A DNA stretch of 64,000 bases from a bacterium (lineage in GTDB: Archaea > Thermoproteota > Nitrososphaeria > Nitrososphaerales > Gagatemarchaeaceae), in contig DAIDAO010000017.1 in NCBI GenBank assembly GCA_027310575.1, positions 37,128 through 101,127 of the forward strand, written 5' to 3'. Within the stretch, counting starts at the first letter, position 1, and the number at the start of each line of letters is the position of its first letter. Shown here one piece after another: positions 32,286 to 40,730 of the stretch. Under the pieces are notes generated by a model. It searched no databases. It had not been told where the DNA came from and worked only from the letters and a program-made list of their open reading frames with translations. Position numbers and translations under genes: made by a program.

Positions 32286-32307
32286 GAGGGGGATCAGCCC
32301 GTGAACG

Positions 32308-32316
32308 GATTTAGCT
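32308..32316 (-). promoter_or_regulatory. TATA-like element of the OsmC gene
   Basis: GCTAAATCC on the minus strand, about 27 bases before ATG 32285. Between here and the MoeB promoter (32317-32438) I see no gene I can support. Confidence 0.5.
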
Positions 32317-32438
32317 CTTCTTGGCTGCGACCGGCCTCCGCAGGCCGGGGCTGAAGCGAAGGCCCAGCTCGCGGTCCGCCCGCAGCGCTCCCCACGCCTT
32401 CCGCGACGAGCCTCTCCTGCGGCCCCTCTCAAGCTCCG

Positions 32439-32449
32439 AATTCTTTATC
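32439..32449 (+). promoter_or_regulatory. TATA-like element of moeB
   Basis: AATTCTTTATC; a start about 26 bases downstream falls near 32470, just before TTG 32477. Confidence 0.5.
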
Positions 32450-32476
32450 GAGCCCGCCGTGAGACGAGGCAGCAGG

Positions 32477-33616
32477 TTGGAGAAGGGGAGGCTGAGTCAG
32501 TCTGAGGTCGAGAGGTACAGCCGGCAGCTAGTGCTCCCTGAGATCGGGCCGGCCGGGCAGCAGAAGCTCAAGGCTTCGAGCGCTCTCGTAGTAGGCGCAG
32601 GAGGGCTGGGGATCCCTGCCTCGCTGTATCTGGCGGCCGCGGGGGTGGGCAGAATCGGGATCGTCGACAACGACGTGGTCGAAAGGAGCAACCTCCATCG
32701 CCAGACGATCTACTCCGAAGCGGACGTGGGGAAGGCCAAGGCCGAGATCGCAGGGGAGAGGCTGCGGCAGGTGAACCCCCACGTCGCGGTGGTCCCCCAC
32801 GGGGTCAGGCTGGATTCGTCGAACGCCATGCGTCTGCTCGAGGGCTACGACGTGGTCCTAGACTGCACCGACAACTTCCCCTCGCGGTATCTCATCAACG
32901 ACGCCTGCGTCATGCTCCACAAGCCCGACGTCTACGCGAGCATATTCAGGTTCGACGGGCAGGCTTCGGTCTTCCATGCGGACCAGGGCCCGTGCTACAG
33001 GTGCCTCTTCCCCCAGCCGCCTCCCCCGGACACCGTCCAGGACTGTGCAGAGGCCGGGGTGTTGGGGGTCCTCCCGGGCATAATGGGGGGCATACAGGCT
33101 GCACAGACGATAAACCTCCTCGTCGGGAACGGGCGGTCGCTCGTCGGCAGGCTCATGCTCTTCAACGCGTCAGACATGAGCTTCACAGAACTCCGCGTTG
33201 GGAAGAACGCGCAGTGCCCGGCGTGCGGCATCCACCCTTCTGTGACGAAGCTGATCGACTACGAGGAGTTCTGCGGAACGAGCAGGGTCTCCGCGAATGT
33301 GGCCGAAGTCGACGCCGTGACGTTGAAGCGGCTCATCGATTCAGGGTCCGGGCTCCAGCTCCTTGACGTGAGGGAGCCCTACGAATACGAGCTCTGCCAC
33401 ATCCCTGGAGCGAAGCTCGTCCCTCTCGACGAACTTCAGCGTAGGATCGGCGAGCTCAGCCGATCGGGCGAGACGGTCGTCTACTGCCATGTCGGCGTCA
33501 AGAGCGCCAGGGCCGTGGAGCTCCTCTCGTCGATGGGGTTCAAGAAGGTGCGCAACCTCATGGGCGGGATCCGCGCATGGGCGGACAGCGTGGACCCGAG
33601 CATGCCGCTGTACTGA
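32477..33616 (+). CDS. moeB: MoeB/ThiF-type adenylyltransferase fused to rhodanese (MOCS3-like)
   Basis: About 379 residues. The E1-like domain has VVGAGGLGIPAS (ATP loop), NLHRQ, two zinc CxxC pairs (CYRC and CPAC) and the DCAEAGVLG catalytic region. The C-terminal rhodanese domain has LLDVREPYEYE and the active-site loop VVYCHVGVKSA with Cys. It adenylates and then sulfurates the C-terminal Gly of MoaD. Start uncertain: TTG 32477 fits promoter spacing; GTG 32459 is in frame but probably too close to the TATA element. Confidence 0.92.
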   Translation: MEKGRLSQSEVERYSRQLVLPEIGPAGQQKLKASSALVVGAGGLGIPASLYLAAAGVGRIGIVDNDVVERSNLHRQTIYSEADVGKAKAEIAGERLRQVNPHVAVVPHGVRLDSSNAMRLLEGYDVVLDCTDNFPSRYLINDACVMLHKPDVYASIFRFDGQASVFHADQGPCYRCLFPQPPPPDTVQDCAEAGVLGVLPGIMGGIQAAQTINLLVGNGRSLVGRLMLFNASDMSFTELRVGKNAQCPACGIHPSVTKLIDYEEFCGTSRVSANVAEVDAVTLKRLIDSGSGLQLLDVREPYEYELCHIPGAKLVPLDELQRRIGELSRSGETVVYCHVGVKSARAVELLSSMGFKKVRNLMGGIRAWADSVDPSMPLY

Positions 33617-33617
33617 T

Positions 33618-34139
33618 TCAGCTTCTCGCGACGAAGAGTATGTGGGGGAACTCCGCCATGCTCGCCCTGAGAGCCGTCCTCACGGCAAGAGGCGATCCGG
33701 GCATGCACACCAGGAGCTTCCCCTTCGCGACGCCGGCGGTCGCCCTGGTTAGCATTGCTGCGCTCCCGACCTCGGACTGGCTGATGCTCCTCACGAGCTC
33801 CCCGAAGCCCGGCAGCTCCTTGTCGAAGTAGGGTCTGACCGTCTCTATCGTGATGTCTCTGCTCGACACGCCCGTGCCGCCGGCAAGGAGGAGGACGTCG
33901 TCGGCACCTTCCAGGAAGTCCTTCACCTCGCGCCGCAGCATCTCGGGCTCGTCGGAGACCAGCGCCCTCCCCGTGACCTCGTGCCCGGCCCGCTTCGCCT
34001 CCTCTTCGGCCACATCCCCTGCTTCGTCCGGGATGGGAGTCCCGGCCCGCTTTTTCTCGTATCTGCTGGAGCTCAGGGTGAGTATGCGTATCCGGAGGAC
34101 CCTCTGCGCCTTGCCTCTGTGCTGTTCATGGGGCTTCAG
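33618..34139 (-). CDS. moaB: MoaB/Mog-type molybdopterin adenylyltransferase
   Basis: About 173 residues. The molybdopterin-binding fold shows ILTLSSSRYEKKRAG, LLLAGGTGVSSRDITIE and PGSPLAVRTAL. It activates molybdopterin with AMP before metal insertion by MoeA. No ATG, GTG or TTG lies at the expected N-terminus. The best candidate is CTG at 34139, which shares CTGA with the moaC stop and gives the family-typical KPHEQHRGKAQ lead-in. A long arginine-rich open frame further upstream is the moaC gene in another frame. Confidence 0.9.
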   Translation of the reverse strand: MKPHEQHRGKAQRVLRIRILTLSSSRYEKKRAGTPIPDEAGDVAEEEAKRAGHEVTGRALVSDEPEMLRREVKDFLEGADDVLLLAGGTGVSSRDITIETVRPYFDKELPGFGELVRSISQSEVGSAAMLTRATAGVAKGKLLVCMPGSPLAVRTALRASMAEFPHILFVARS

Positions 34140-34579
34140 GCTGCCCGTTTCACCTTCCTGACAACCCTTATGGGCCCGATTTCGGTGGAAGGATACTGTC
34201 CTGCCGCGTCCTTCTCGTATGCCTTCGTCACGTCCCAGATGTTCAGAAGCGCCACCGCGACAGCGGTGAGCGCCTCCATCTCGACCCCCGTCTTCTCGTG
34301 GGCTGCGACCTTCACCGTGACCTCTACCCAGTCCCTGCCGAGCCGGACGAGAGGAACCGTCTCCTCGATCTTCAGGGGGTGGCAGAGCGCCACTATCGAC
34401 GGCGTCTGCTTCGCGGCCATCACAGCCGTCGTGCCGGCCAAGGAGGCCGCGTCCCCCTTCTCGAGCTTGCCTTTCCTGATGAGCTCTATGGTCGCAGGCT
34501 TGAGCCTGATTCTGCCCGTCGCGGTAGCCTCCCTGTAGACGACGGGTTTCTTGGAGATGTCGACCTGCCTGAAGCTCAC
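34136..34579 (-). CDS. moaC: MoaC, cyclic pyranopterin monophosphate synthase
   Basis: 147 residues. MVDISxKPVVYREA-type N-terminus (FRQVDISKKPVVYREA here), the ALCHPL substrate-binding block and GVEMEALTAVAVAL are all present. It makes cPMP from the MoaA product. GTG at 34579 lies about 28 bases from the centre of a shared TATA-like element at 34603-34611. The gene is translationally coupled to moaB. Confidence 0.95.
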   Translation of the reverse strand: MSFRQVDISKKPVVYREATATGRIRLKPATIELIRKGKLEKGDAASLAGTTAVMAAKQTPSIVALCHPLKIEETVPLVRLGRDWVEVTVKVAAHEKTGVEMEALTAVAVALLNIWDVTKAYEKDAAGQYPSTEIGPIRVVRKVKRAA

Positions 34580-34602
34580 GGGAGCGCTTCGACTCCGTGC
34601 CC

Positions 34603-34611
34603 GTTATAATC
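34603..34611. promoter_or_regulatory. Shared TATA-like element, moaC (-) / moaA (+)
   Basis: GTTATAATC reads as a TATA box on both strands: about 28 bases to moaC GTG 34579 on the minus strand and 35 bases to moaA GTG 34642 on the plus strand. Confidence 0.5.
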
Positions 34612-34641
34612 TTCCCCCTCGCTTCAGGAACGTTTTTACTC

Positions 34642-35685
34642 GTGGAGCGCAGCCGCGCCCTCTCTTTGGAAGAGCGTCCGCACGGACTTGGGAAGAAACT
34701 GGTGGACACGAAAGGCAGGGTCGCGAAGAAGCTGCGAATCTCGGTCACAGACAGGTGCAACTTCGCCTGCCTCTTCTGCATGCCCGAGAAGGACAAGGCG
34801 ACCTGGATCCCCCAGCAGGAGATCCTCGGCTTCGATGAAATCGAGCGCATAGTGAGGGTCCTCGCGTCTCTTGGCGTGGAGAAGGTGCGAGTCACGGGAG
34901 GGGAGCCGCTCCTCAGAAAAGACCTCGAACGCCTCGTGGGAAGGCTGCGGCTGATCCAGGGGATACGGTCAATCGACATGACGACGAACGGCTGGTACCT
35001 GGAAGAGAAGGCGGAGGCGCTCCGCGGCGCAGGCCTGAGGGGGGTGACCGTGAGCCTTCACAGCCTGAAGAGGGAGAGGTTCGCCAAGATATCGGGGGCG
35101 GACGCGCTCCCTCGCGTGCTCCGCGGCATAGACAGGGCGCTCGAAGCGGGCCTGGACCCGGTGAAGGTCAACTCCGTGGCCATCAGGGGCTACAACGACG
35201 ACGAGATCCTCGACCTGGTCGAGTACGCCCGCGAAAGGGGGATTTCGATACGCTTCATAGAGTTCATGCCCCTTGACGGTCTCGGGATTTGGAGCCCCGA
35301 CAGAGTGGTGAGCGGGAAGGAAATCGTCGAGAAGGTCTCGGGCAGGTACCCGCTGCTGCCCGCTGGGAGGGGGAACGGGGAGACCTCCTCCACCTGGCGC
35401 TTCGCCGACGGGGCAGGGGACGTCGGGCTGATCACCCCCATGAGCGACCCGTTCTGCGACGACTGCGACAGGATCCGGCTCACGGCGGACGGGAAGCTTC
35501 TTTCGTGCCTCTTCGACACAGACTACCACGACCTCAGACACCTCGTCCGAAACGGGGGGACGGACGATGATATGGCAGACGAGATACTCGACTCCGTATG
35601 GAAGAAGCCGGAAGGGGTGGGCCACATGTCATGGATCAAGAACGGCTGGGAGAAGCCCAGGAACATGAACGCCATAGGGGGATAA
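34642..35685 (+). CDS. moaA: MoaA, GTP 3',8-cyclase (radical SAM)
   Basis: 347 residues from GTG 34642; an ATG/GTG start at 34597 would precede the transcript start. The SAM cluster CNFACLFC, the GGEPLLR block, the C-terminal second cluster CDDCDRIRLTADGKLLSC and a GG ending are diagnostic. The enzyme starts molybdenum-cofactor synthesis from GTP. It is followed 6 bases later by moaD and then moaE. Confidence 0.95.
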   Translation: MERSRALSLEERPHGLGKKLVDTKGRVAKKLRISVTDRCNFACLFCMPEKDKATWIPQQEILGFDEIERIVRVLASLGVEKVRVTGGEPLLRKDLERLVGRLRLIQGIRSIDMTTNGWYLEEKAEALRGAGLRGVTVSLHSLKRERFAKISGADALPRVLRGIDRALEAGLDPVKVNSVAIRGYNDDEILDLVEYARERGISIRFIEFMPLDGLGIWSPDRVVSGKEIVEKVSGRYPLLPAGRGNGETSSTWRFADGAGDVGLITPMSDPFCDDCDRIRLTADGKLLSCLFDTDYHDLRHLVRNGGTDDDMADEILDSVWKKPEGVGHMSWIKNGWEKPRNMNAIGG

Positions 35686-35691
35686 GATGCA

Positions 35692-35937
35692 TTGAGGGTC
35701 AAGGTACTCTACTTCGCTGCGGCCCGCGACGCAGCCGATAGCAGGGGGGAGACGTTCGTGCTCCCGGACAGGTCGTCGGTCGGCGACCTGTCGGCAGAGA
35801 TATGCAGGGCCCATCCGGCCATGAAGGCGATGTCCCGCTCGGTGAGGTTCTCGGTCAACCTCGAGCTCGTCGAAACAGCGAGAGCGCTCCGCGAGTCTGA
35901 CGTTGTGGGCGTGCTCCCGCCCGTGGCGGGTGGGTAG
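35692..35937 (+). CDS. moaD: MoaD, molybdopterin synthase sulfur carrier
   Basis: 81 residues with a ubiquitin fold: VKVLYFAAARDAA at the start and VVGVLPPVAGG at the end. The terminal Gly-Gly is the site thiocarboxylated by MoeB-rhodanese. TTG start, 6 bases after moaA; moaE follows one base after the stop. Confidence 0.94.
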   Translation: MRVKVLYFAAARDAADSRGETFVLPDRSSVGDLSAEICRAHPAMKAMSRSVRFSVNLELVETARALRESDVVGVLPPVAGG

Positions 35938-35938
35938 G

Positions 35939-36370
35939 ATGAGGGGGATCCAGATGATTACGAGGCGCCCGATAGACCCGGCCGTGGTGCTGGCGTCGGT
36001 CTCGGACGATTCCGCCGGGGGCACTGTCATGTTCCTCGGCACTGTAAGGAACCGCAGCCACGGGAAGGCCGTCGCCGGCCTTGAGTACGACGTCTACAGG
36101 GAGATGGCCGAGAAGAGCATGCAGGCGATAGAACAGAGCGTGAGGAAGAGATGGCGGGTCAAGAAGGTCGCGATGGTCCACAGGTACGGGGCGCTCAAGG
36201 TCGGGGAGGTCTCGGTCGCAGTCGCGGTCTCGTCGGAGCACAGGGCAGACGCCTTCAGGGCGTGCAGGTACGCCATAGACACGATCAAGGGCTCTCTTCC
36301 TCTGTGGAAGAGGGAGAGGCTGGAAGGAGGGGTCGAGAGCTGGGTGAAGGGGACCCGCATCAGGCGCTAG
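35939..36370 (+). CDS. moaE: MoaE, molybdopterin synthase catalytic subunit
   Basis: 143 residues from ATG 35939. Family blocks are GTVRNRSHGKAVAGLEYD, HRYGALKVGEVSVAVAV and SLPLWKRE, which carries the catalytic lysine region. With MoaD it inserts two sulfurs into cPMP. An earlier in-frame start at 35903 would overlap moaD and is not needed. Confidence 0.95.
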   Translation: MRGIQMITRRPIDPAVVLASVSDDSAGGTVMFLGTVRNRSHGKAVAGLEYDVYREMAEKSMQAIEQSVRKRWRVKKVAMVHRYGALKVGEVSVAVAVSSEHRADAFRACRYAIDTIKGSLPLWKRERLEGGVESWVKGTRIRR

Positions 36371-36403
36371 GCTGCGCCCTTCTCGGCAGCGGTGGGCCTC
36401 GCT

Positions 36404-36413
36404 TTCTTATCTA
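36404..36413 (+). promoter_or_regulatory. TATA-like element of mocA
   Basis: TTCTTATCTA, centred about 29 bases before TTG 36438. Confidence 0.45.
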
Positions 36414-36437
36414 TCCTCGGCCCGGACGCGTCCCCGC

Positions 36438-37058
36438 TTGATCTCTTCGGTCGTGCTGGCTGCGGGCCGTTCCACGAGGATGGGCGAGCCGAAGCAGGTG
36501 ATGAGGATAAGAGGCAAGCCGCTCCTTAGGATCGTGCTGGAGACCCTGCGGAAGGCCAAGGTGGACGAGACGGTAGTCGTCCTCGGCCCAGACGCAGGAC
36601 GGATCATGGAAGAGGTCGGGATCAAGGGCGAGCGGGTCGTCGTCAACCCCAGGCAGTCGGAGGGGATGAGCTCCTCTCTGAGACTGGGGCTCCGAAGCCT
36701 CAGCCCAGACACGACAGCCGCTGTCGTGGTCCTCGGTGACATGCCTCTGCTGTCTCCCTCGACGGTCAACCGGATCATCGACGGATATCTCTCGAAGGGC
36801 GCGCCGGTCGTGGTTCCGACTTATCGGGGAGTGAGGGGAAATCCCGTCCTGTTCGCGAGGAGCGTCTTCCCGGAGATAATGAAGATCAGAGGGGACGTAG
36901 GCGCCAGGTCTGTCGTGGATTCGCAGGGGGGCGCGGTGCTCGAGGTCCCGGTGGCTGATGAAGGCGTGATCGTAGACATCGACACCCAGTCTGACTACGA
37001 GCGGGTCGCTGCCAGGTCGCGGCGGGCTAGGCGAAGGAGAAGCCAGGGAGGAGGGTGA
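36438..37058 (+). CDS. mocA: MocA/MobA-like molybdenum cofactor nucleotidyltransferase
   Basis: 206 residues. The nucleotide-binding LAAGRSTRMGEPKQ, VLGDMPLLSP and RGNPVLF blocks place it with MocA, which makes the cytosine dinucleotide cofactor used by xanthine-dehydrogenase-family enzymes; MobA (guanine) is less likely because the GxPK context is MocA-like. That fits the Mo-hydroxylase at 9447-13200. The arginine-rich C-terminus overlaps the convergent moeA end by 32 bases. Confidence 0.85.
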   Translation: MISSVVLAAGRSTRMGEPKQVMRIRGKPLLRIVLETLRKAKVDETVVVLGPDAGRIMEEVGIKGERVVVNPRQSEGMSSSLRLGLRSLSPDTTAAVVVLGDMPLLSPSTVNRIIDGYLSKGAPVVVPTYRGVRGNPVLFARSVFPEIMKIRGDVGARSVVDSQGGAVLEVPVADEGVIVDIDTQSDYERVAARSRRARRRRSQGGG

Positions 37059-38271
37059 CCATCACCCTTCCGCCCGCGTCGATCCGGGTGACGTTCTCCG
37101 GGACGATGACATAGCCGTCAGCCTCGGCCAGGACCCTCATGGATTCGGTCTCCCCCCCGAGAGGCATGGCTGTCGCCTCGCGCCCTTCCTGAAGCTTGAC
37201 GTAGACGACCTTGCGGAAGTCGGCGTACTGCTCCCTGGCTTTCCAAGGAGCGCTGAAGGTGCAGGGGATCCCGACCTGCCTGCCCCTCGACCCAGCGAGG
37301 ACGTCGATGATGGGCACCCCGAGGAGGAGGAGGGCGTTCATGGCTCCCTGGATGGGGCCGGGCATCATGAGCACGGGCCTCCCCTTCACCACCGCGACGC
37401 CCGTCACCCTCCCTCTGTCCATCTTGATGCCGTGGATGATCACGTCCGGGCCGAGCCTTTCGATCGCGCCTGCAACGTAGTCGTGCCTCCCCGCCGAGGT
37501 CCCCCCGAGAGTGAAGACGAAGTCCGATCTTGCAAGGGCGGCTCTGAGCCTCTTCGCTATCAGTCCGGCGTCATCACGGACAATCCCCATGTCGACCCCG
37601 TCGCACCCCAATCCTTCGATGATCCGAAGGAAGACAGGGGAATGGCTGTTCTCGACCCTGCCGATCCTGGGCCTCCCGGCCTCCGTCAGCTCGCTCCCTG
37701 TCGCCATGACCGAGATCCTTGGCCGCCGCCGCACCCTCGTCTTCCTCACGCCTAGCGAGATCAGCAGCCCCACGTCCTGGGCCCTGATGGTCTGGCCCCT
37801 GCGCAGGATCGTCTCGCCTTCCCGCACGTCCTCTCCAGCTCGGTAGACGTGGCTCCCCGCCTGGGTAGGGCGCGTCATGACAGCCACAGCCCCGCGAGAC
37901 TCTGCAGACTCCACAGGGACCACGGCGTCGGCCCCAGTCGGGAGCGGCGCGCCTGTGGCGACCTGAGCAGCCTCCCCGTGGGCGATCGCCAGCCTTGGGC
38001 GTGCGCCTGGCCTGACTGCGCCGACTATCCTTAGCGAGACCGGGTGTGACTCGCTCGCCTGGCTGACGTCTTCGGCCATGACCGCGTATCCGTCCCAGTG
38101 GGATGTCGGGAACCTCGGGACGTCGGCAGGCGCAAAGACGTCCCCCGCCGAGACCCTCCCGTACGCGAGCCGGGACGGCACGCTTTCCGTCCTTCTTTCG
38201 ACCCGCATCTTGGCCATCACCTGCGCCAGAGCCGAGTCGACCGACGCGTACCGACCCACGGGTTTGGACAA
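37027..38271 (-). CDS. moeA: MoeA, molybdopterin molybdenumtransferase
   Basis: 414 residues. SHWDGYAVMAEDV, the TGAPLPTGADAVVP block, TGSELTEAG and TLGGTSAGRHDYV are typical. MoeA inserts molybdate into adenylated molybdopterin. TTG 38271 lies 30 bases from the centre of an ATTTATAGA promoter element at 38297-38305. With the neighbouring genes it completes a cofactor pathway; only molybdate transport is missing from the window. Confidence 0.94.
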   Translation of the reverse strand: MSKPVGRYASVDSALAQVMAKMRVERRTESVPSRLAYGRVSAGDVFAPADVPRFPTSHWDGYAVMAEDVSQASESHPVSLRIVGAVRPGARPRLAIAHGEAAQVATGAPLPTGADAVVPVESAESRGAVAVMTRPTQAGSHVYRAGEDVREGETILRRGQTIRAQDVGLLISLGVRKTRVRRRPRISVMATGSELTEAGRPRIGRVENSHSPVFLRIIEGLGCDGVDMGIVRDDAGLIAKRLRAALARSDFVFTLGGTSAGRHDYVAGAIERLGPDVIIHGIKMDRGRVTGVAVVKGRPVLMMPGPIQGAMNALLLLGVPIIDVLAGSRGRQVGIPCTFSAPWKAREQYADFRKVVYVKLQEGREATAMPLGGETESMRVLAEADGYVIVPENVTRIDAGGRVMVTLLPGFSFA

Positions 38272-38296
38272 GCGGGCCGGAGCGTGCCCGCGGCCG

Positions 38297-38305
38297 TCTA
38301 TAAAT
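38297..38305 (-). promoter_or_regulatory. TATA-like promoter of moeA
   Basis: ATTTATAGA on the minus strand, 30 bases upstream of TTG 38271. Confidence 0.6.
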
Positions 38306-38349
38306 CCCCCAACGGGTCACACGCTGACGTCTGGGCCTGGTGGAAGAGA

Positions 38350-38473
38350 TGGGGCCGTCGGGATTTGAACCCGAGATCGCTAGCGCCCCAGGCTAGTATC
38401 CTTGACCAAATTGAGGGTGGACGGATCCACAGACACGCCCAATCCCCATCCATGTGGTCTGGACGACGGCCCC
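38350..38473 (-). tRNA. tRNA-Pro(GGG) with an apparent ~48-base intron in the D-loop
   Basis: Acceptor GGGGCCG/CGGCCCC with discriminator A, T-arm TCGGG-TTCAAAT-CCCGA, variable CGATC and anticodon arm CTAGC-CTGGGGC-GCTAG (anticodon GGG) are complete. The D-stem GTCC/GGAT is intact, but 59 bases lie between its halves instead of about 11. Removing about 48 would leave a normal D-loop ending TTTGGTCAA. GACCA near the 5' side can pair with TGGTC in the 3' exon, suggesting a bulge-helix-bulge-like fold; exact splice sites are not certain. CCA is not encoded; the CCA-adding gene is 1 kb away. Confidence 0.88.
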
Positions 38474-38500
38474 ACGGAGACGTGGCCGACTGCGGAGCCG

Positions 38501-38512
38501 GTTTAAGGTTTA
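38501..38512 (-). promoter_or_regulatory. TATA-like promoter of the tRNA gene
   Basis: TAAACCTTAAAC on the minus strand, about 30 bases before the tRNA 5' end at 38473. The rest of 38513-38656 shows no gene that I can support. Confidence 0.55.
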
Positions 38513-38656
38513 GGCGCGCGGCTCCCCTTTTCGTCTCGGGACCGAAGGGGCTCATCGGGCCACCCCCGGTGTCATTGAAGCACCCAAGGCCACGTAGATC
38601 GCATCCCGGCTTCGGTCGACTCCGCATCGTCGGCAGGCCGCCGAAGGTGTCAGGAG

Positions 38657-39427
38657 TCAGGCGTTCTCCAGCTTCAGGTGCTCGAGTATCTTGGAATAGG
38701 AGTAGTCCGAGAGGCCCCGCTTGTATTCACCCAGCAGCCTCTTGAGGGTGTCAGTCTCCCGCACTCCAAGCGTCCGCCTCATGGCAGGCGCGACCACCCC
38801 TCCCACGAGGAGGTACTGGGCTGCGGTAGTCACGTTCTTCGGTCTGCGCGCGATGCCTGCGGATTCGAAGTCGATGATCCATGGTCTGCCCTCCGCCACC
38901 ACCGCGTGCTTTCTGAGGTTGCTGAGCTGGCCGTGGTCGATCCCCATGATGTCGAGCTTCCTGCACTGGTTGAGGAGGCCATGCACCAGGGTCCTCGCCT
39001 GAGAACGCGCCCCCCTGCCGCGCAGCCCCCTGAGCCAGTCTGCGATCTCCTGCGACTCGAGGAGCTTCATGAGTATCATGTCGCGCGAATACGAATAGAC
39101 CTCAGGCCCGACCCCGACCCGGTTCGCCATGCGCGTCAACCTCACCTCGTCGTTCATGTTCGGCCTGTTCGCGTCGACACGGCGGATCTTGAGGGCGCAG
39201 ATCGTCCCCCCGACCTTTGCTTTCACGACTATCCCGACCGTCCCCAGCCCGAGTATGCCGAGCCTCCCGACTCTGGCGTGCCCCTCAAACAGGACCCCCT
39301 CGACCTCCATCGACTTCAGCTGGCGTATCCTGGACTTCGCCTGGCGGAGGGAGATTCGCGGGTAGGTGAGGACCTGGACGTAGGGGGCCCTGGCTAGGCC
39401 CTCGGTGTCAACGAGTTCCGATTGCAT
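38657..39427 (-). CDS. Predicted serine/threonine kinase, COG2112 (RIO/Bud32-like)
   Basis: 256 residues. Glycine loop LGLGTVGIVVKAKV, the lysine in ALKIRR, a catalytic-loop-like GIDHGQLSNLRKH and the metal-binding WIIDFESAG give an atypical small kinase fold. COG2112 proteins are widespread in archaea and uncharacterised. The gene overlaps cca by 20 bases and is the third gene of an RNA-related operon thpR-cca-kinase, hinting at a link with tRNA metabolism (inference). Confidence 0.83.
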   Translation of the reverse strand: MQSELVDTEGLARAPYVQVLTYPRISLRQAKSRIRQLKSMEVEGVLFEGHARVGRLGILGLGTVGIVVKAKVGGTICALKIRRVDANRPNMNDEVRLTRMANRVGVGPEVYSYSRDMILMKLLESQEIADWLRGLRGRGARSQARTLVHGLLNQCRKLDIMGIDHGQLSNLRKHAVVAEGRPWIIDFESAGIARRPKNVTTAAQYLLVGGVVAPAMRRTLGVRETDTLKRLLGEYKRGLSDYSYSKILEHLKLENA

Positions 39428-40730
39428 CCGAAGTGATTTCCCTGATTCCTGCGCGCAACCACCCTGCAGAGGAAGCTGCCCGTGCGAGCTGCGCGCCCGA
39501 CAGAACTGACGCGGACCTTCTCATCCCGCGCTCCACCTCCTCGGAAGCCCCGATGCTGCCCTCCCTACCCTTCGCAACCTTCACGAGCAGCTCCTTGAGC
39601 GCCGTGTGCCTCCTCGGTCTGAGCAACCTGATCCGAGCGTCTTCGCCCACCCAGAAGAGACGCGAGTCCTTCCTGTTGGCTGCGACAAAGGCGTCCACGT
39701 CCCCGCTCCTGTCCACGGTCGGCCCCACCCTCTGCTCGAGCTGGGGGAGCACGGGGAACTCCGGGATCAGCATGATGGCGCTCCTGTCGCGGTTGTTCGA
39801 CGCAGCCATCGACCTGGCGACCTTGAATCCCTGGACCTCGAGGTGCCTTACCACGTGCTTGGTCGTCCTCCGCAGTTCGCCCCAGAGCGTGTCCTCGCTC
39901 ATGGGCCTATGGGAGAAGACCACTGCGACCACAGCCTCCTGTATTGACGGACGCACCCTCCCTGACATCGCGCGGAAGTACGCCAGGCTCGGGTGCCTTA
40001 GAAACTCTCTGGAGGCGAGCACCATCCTCCCGAAGCTCTCAGCGGAAACAGCGATGCCGAGGTCCCTGCCGCGGTCGACGGGGTCGGGCAGGCTGAACGG
40101 CCTCGTCTCCTGCGGCTTCGCCCCGCGAGCGAACCAGGCGAGGACCTTCTGGAAGTCGCCCAGCTCCATTACGAGGACCTCGGCGACGTAGCCGCTGAAG
40201 CCCTGCTTCTCGATCTCGGCACCGTAGACGCCGATCGCGTTCATGAAGAGCTTGAGGAGCCTCACCTGGTCCTTGCTCCCTTCTGGGAGCCTCCTGACGA
40301 GGAGGACATGGTAGGGGGACCTGTCCGCGGCGCTCTTCCACTCCCCCTTCCTGACCGCGAAACACGGGACTATGTTCACCCTGACGCCCTGAACGATGGC
40401 CTCGGTGTACGGATGCTGGGCGAACTTCTTCCCCGTCGGATACCCCCGCGTCGCTGATTCGCCGATCCGGAGACCGATCCTCTCGAAGTCGGCTTCCGGG
40501 GTGGAAGGGTCTAGCTTGACGAAGACGTCCAGGTCGACGTGCCCCGGGAGCCAGGTCCCCTTCGCGTAGGAGCCGCCGATGAGCACGCCTCTCGTCTCTG
40601 GGAACCTTGCGGCAGACCGCTCGGTCCTCGCGAGGAGCGACCTGGCCAGCTTGCCTATCCTCTCCTCTTCTTCGGAGGAAGGGCGCACGAGCTTCGCGGC
40701 GGACGACAGGACCGGAGCGAGGCGGCTCAT
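39408..40730 (-). CDS. cca: CCA-adding enzyme (class I tRNA nucleotidyltransferase)
   Basis: 440 residues, normal for archaea. The nucleotidyltransferase signature GGSYAKGTWLPGHVDLDVFV, with the two catalytic aspartates, is near residue 52. It adds CCA to tRNA 3' ends; the tRNA-Pro in this window lacks encoded CCA. ATG 40730 shares ATGA with thpR. The operon promoter lies before thpR. Confidence 0.95.
   Translation of the reverse strand: MSRLAPVLSSAAKLVRPSSEEEERIGKLARSLLARTERSAARFPETRGVLIGGSYAKGTWLPGHVDLDVFVKLDPSTPEADFERIGLRIGESATRGYPTGKKFAQHPYTEAIVQGVRVNIVPCFAVRKGEWKSAADRSPYHVLLVRRLPEGSKDQVRLLKLFMNAIGVYGAEIEKQGFSGYVAEVLVMELGDFQKVLAWFARGAKPQETRPFSLPDPVDRGRDLGIAVSAESFGRMVLASREFLRHPSLAYFRAMSGRVRPSIQEAVVAVVFSHRPMSEDTLWGELRRTTKHVVRHLEVQGFKVARSMAASNNRDRSAIMLIPEFPVLPQLEQRVGPTVDRSGDVDAFVAANRKDSRLFWVGEDARIRLLRPRRHTALKELLVKVAKGREGSIGASEEVERGMRRSASVLSGAQLARAASSAGWLRAGIREITSDAIGTR

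Noticed and set aside
32317..32450. Small basic open frame on the minus strand (ending AAKKS before a TAA near the OsmC promoter)
   Set aside because: Codon third positions look coding-like, but no ATG, GTG or TTG is in frame downstream of any promoter, so I cannot support a gene.
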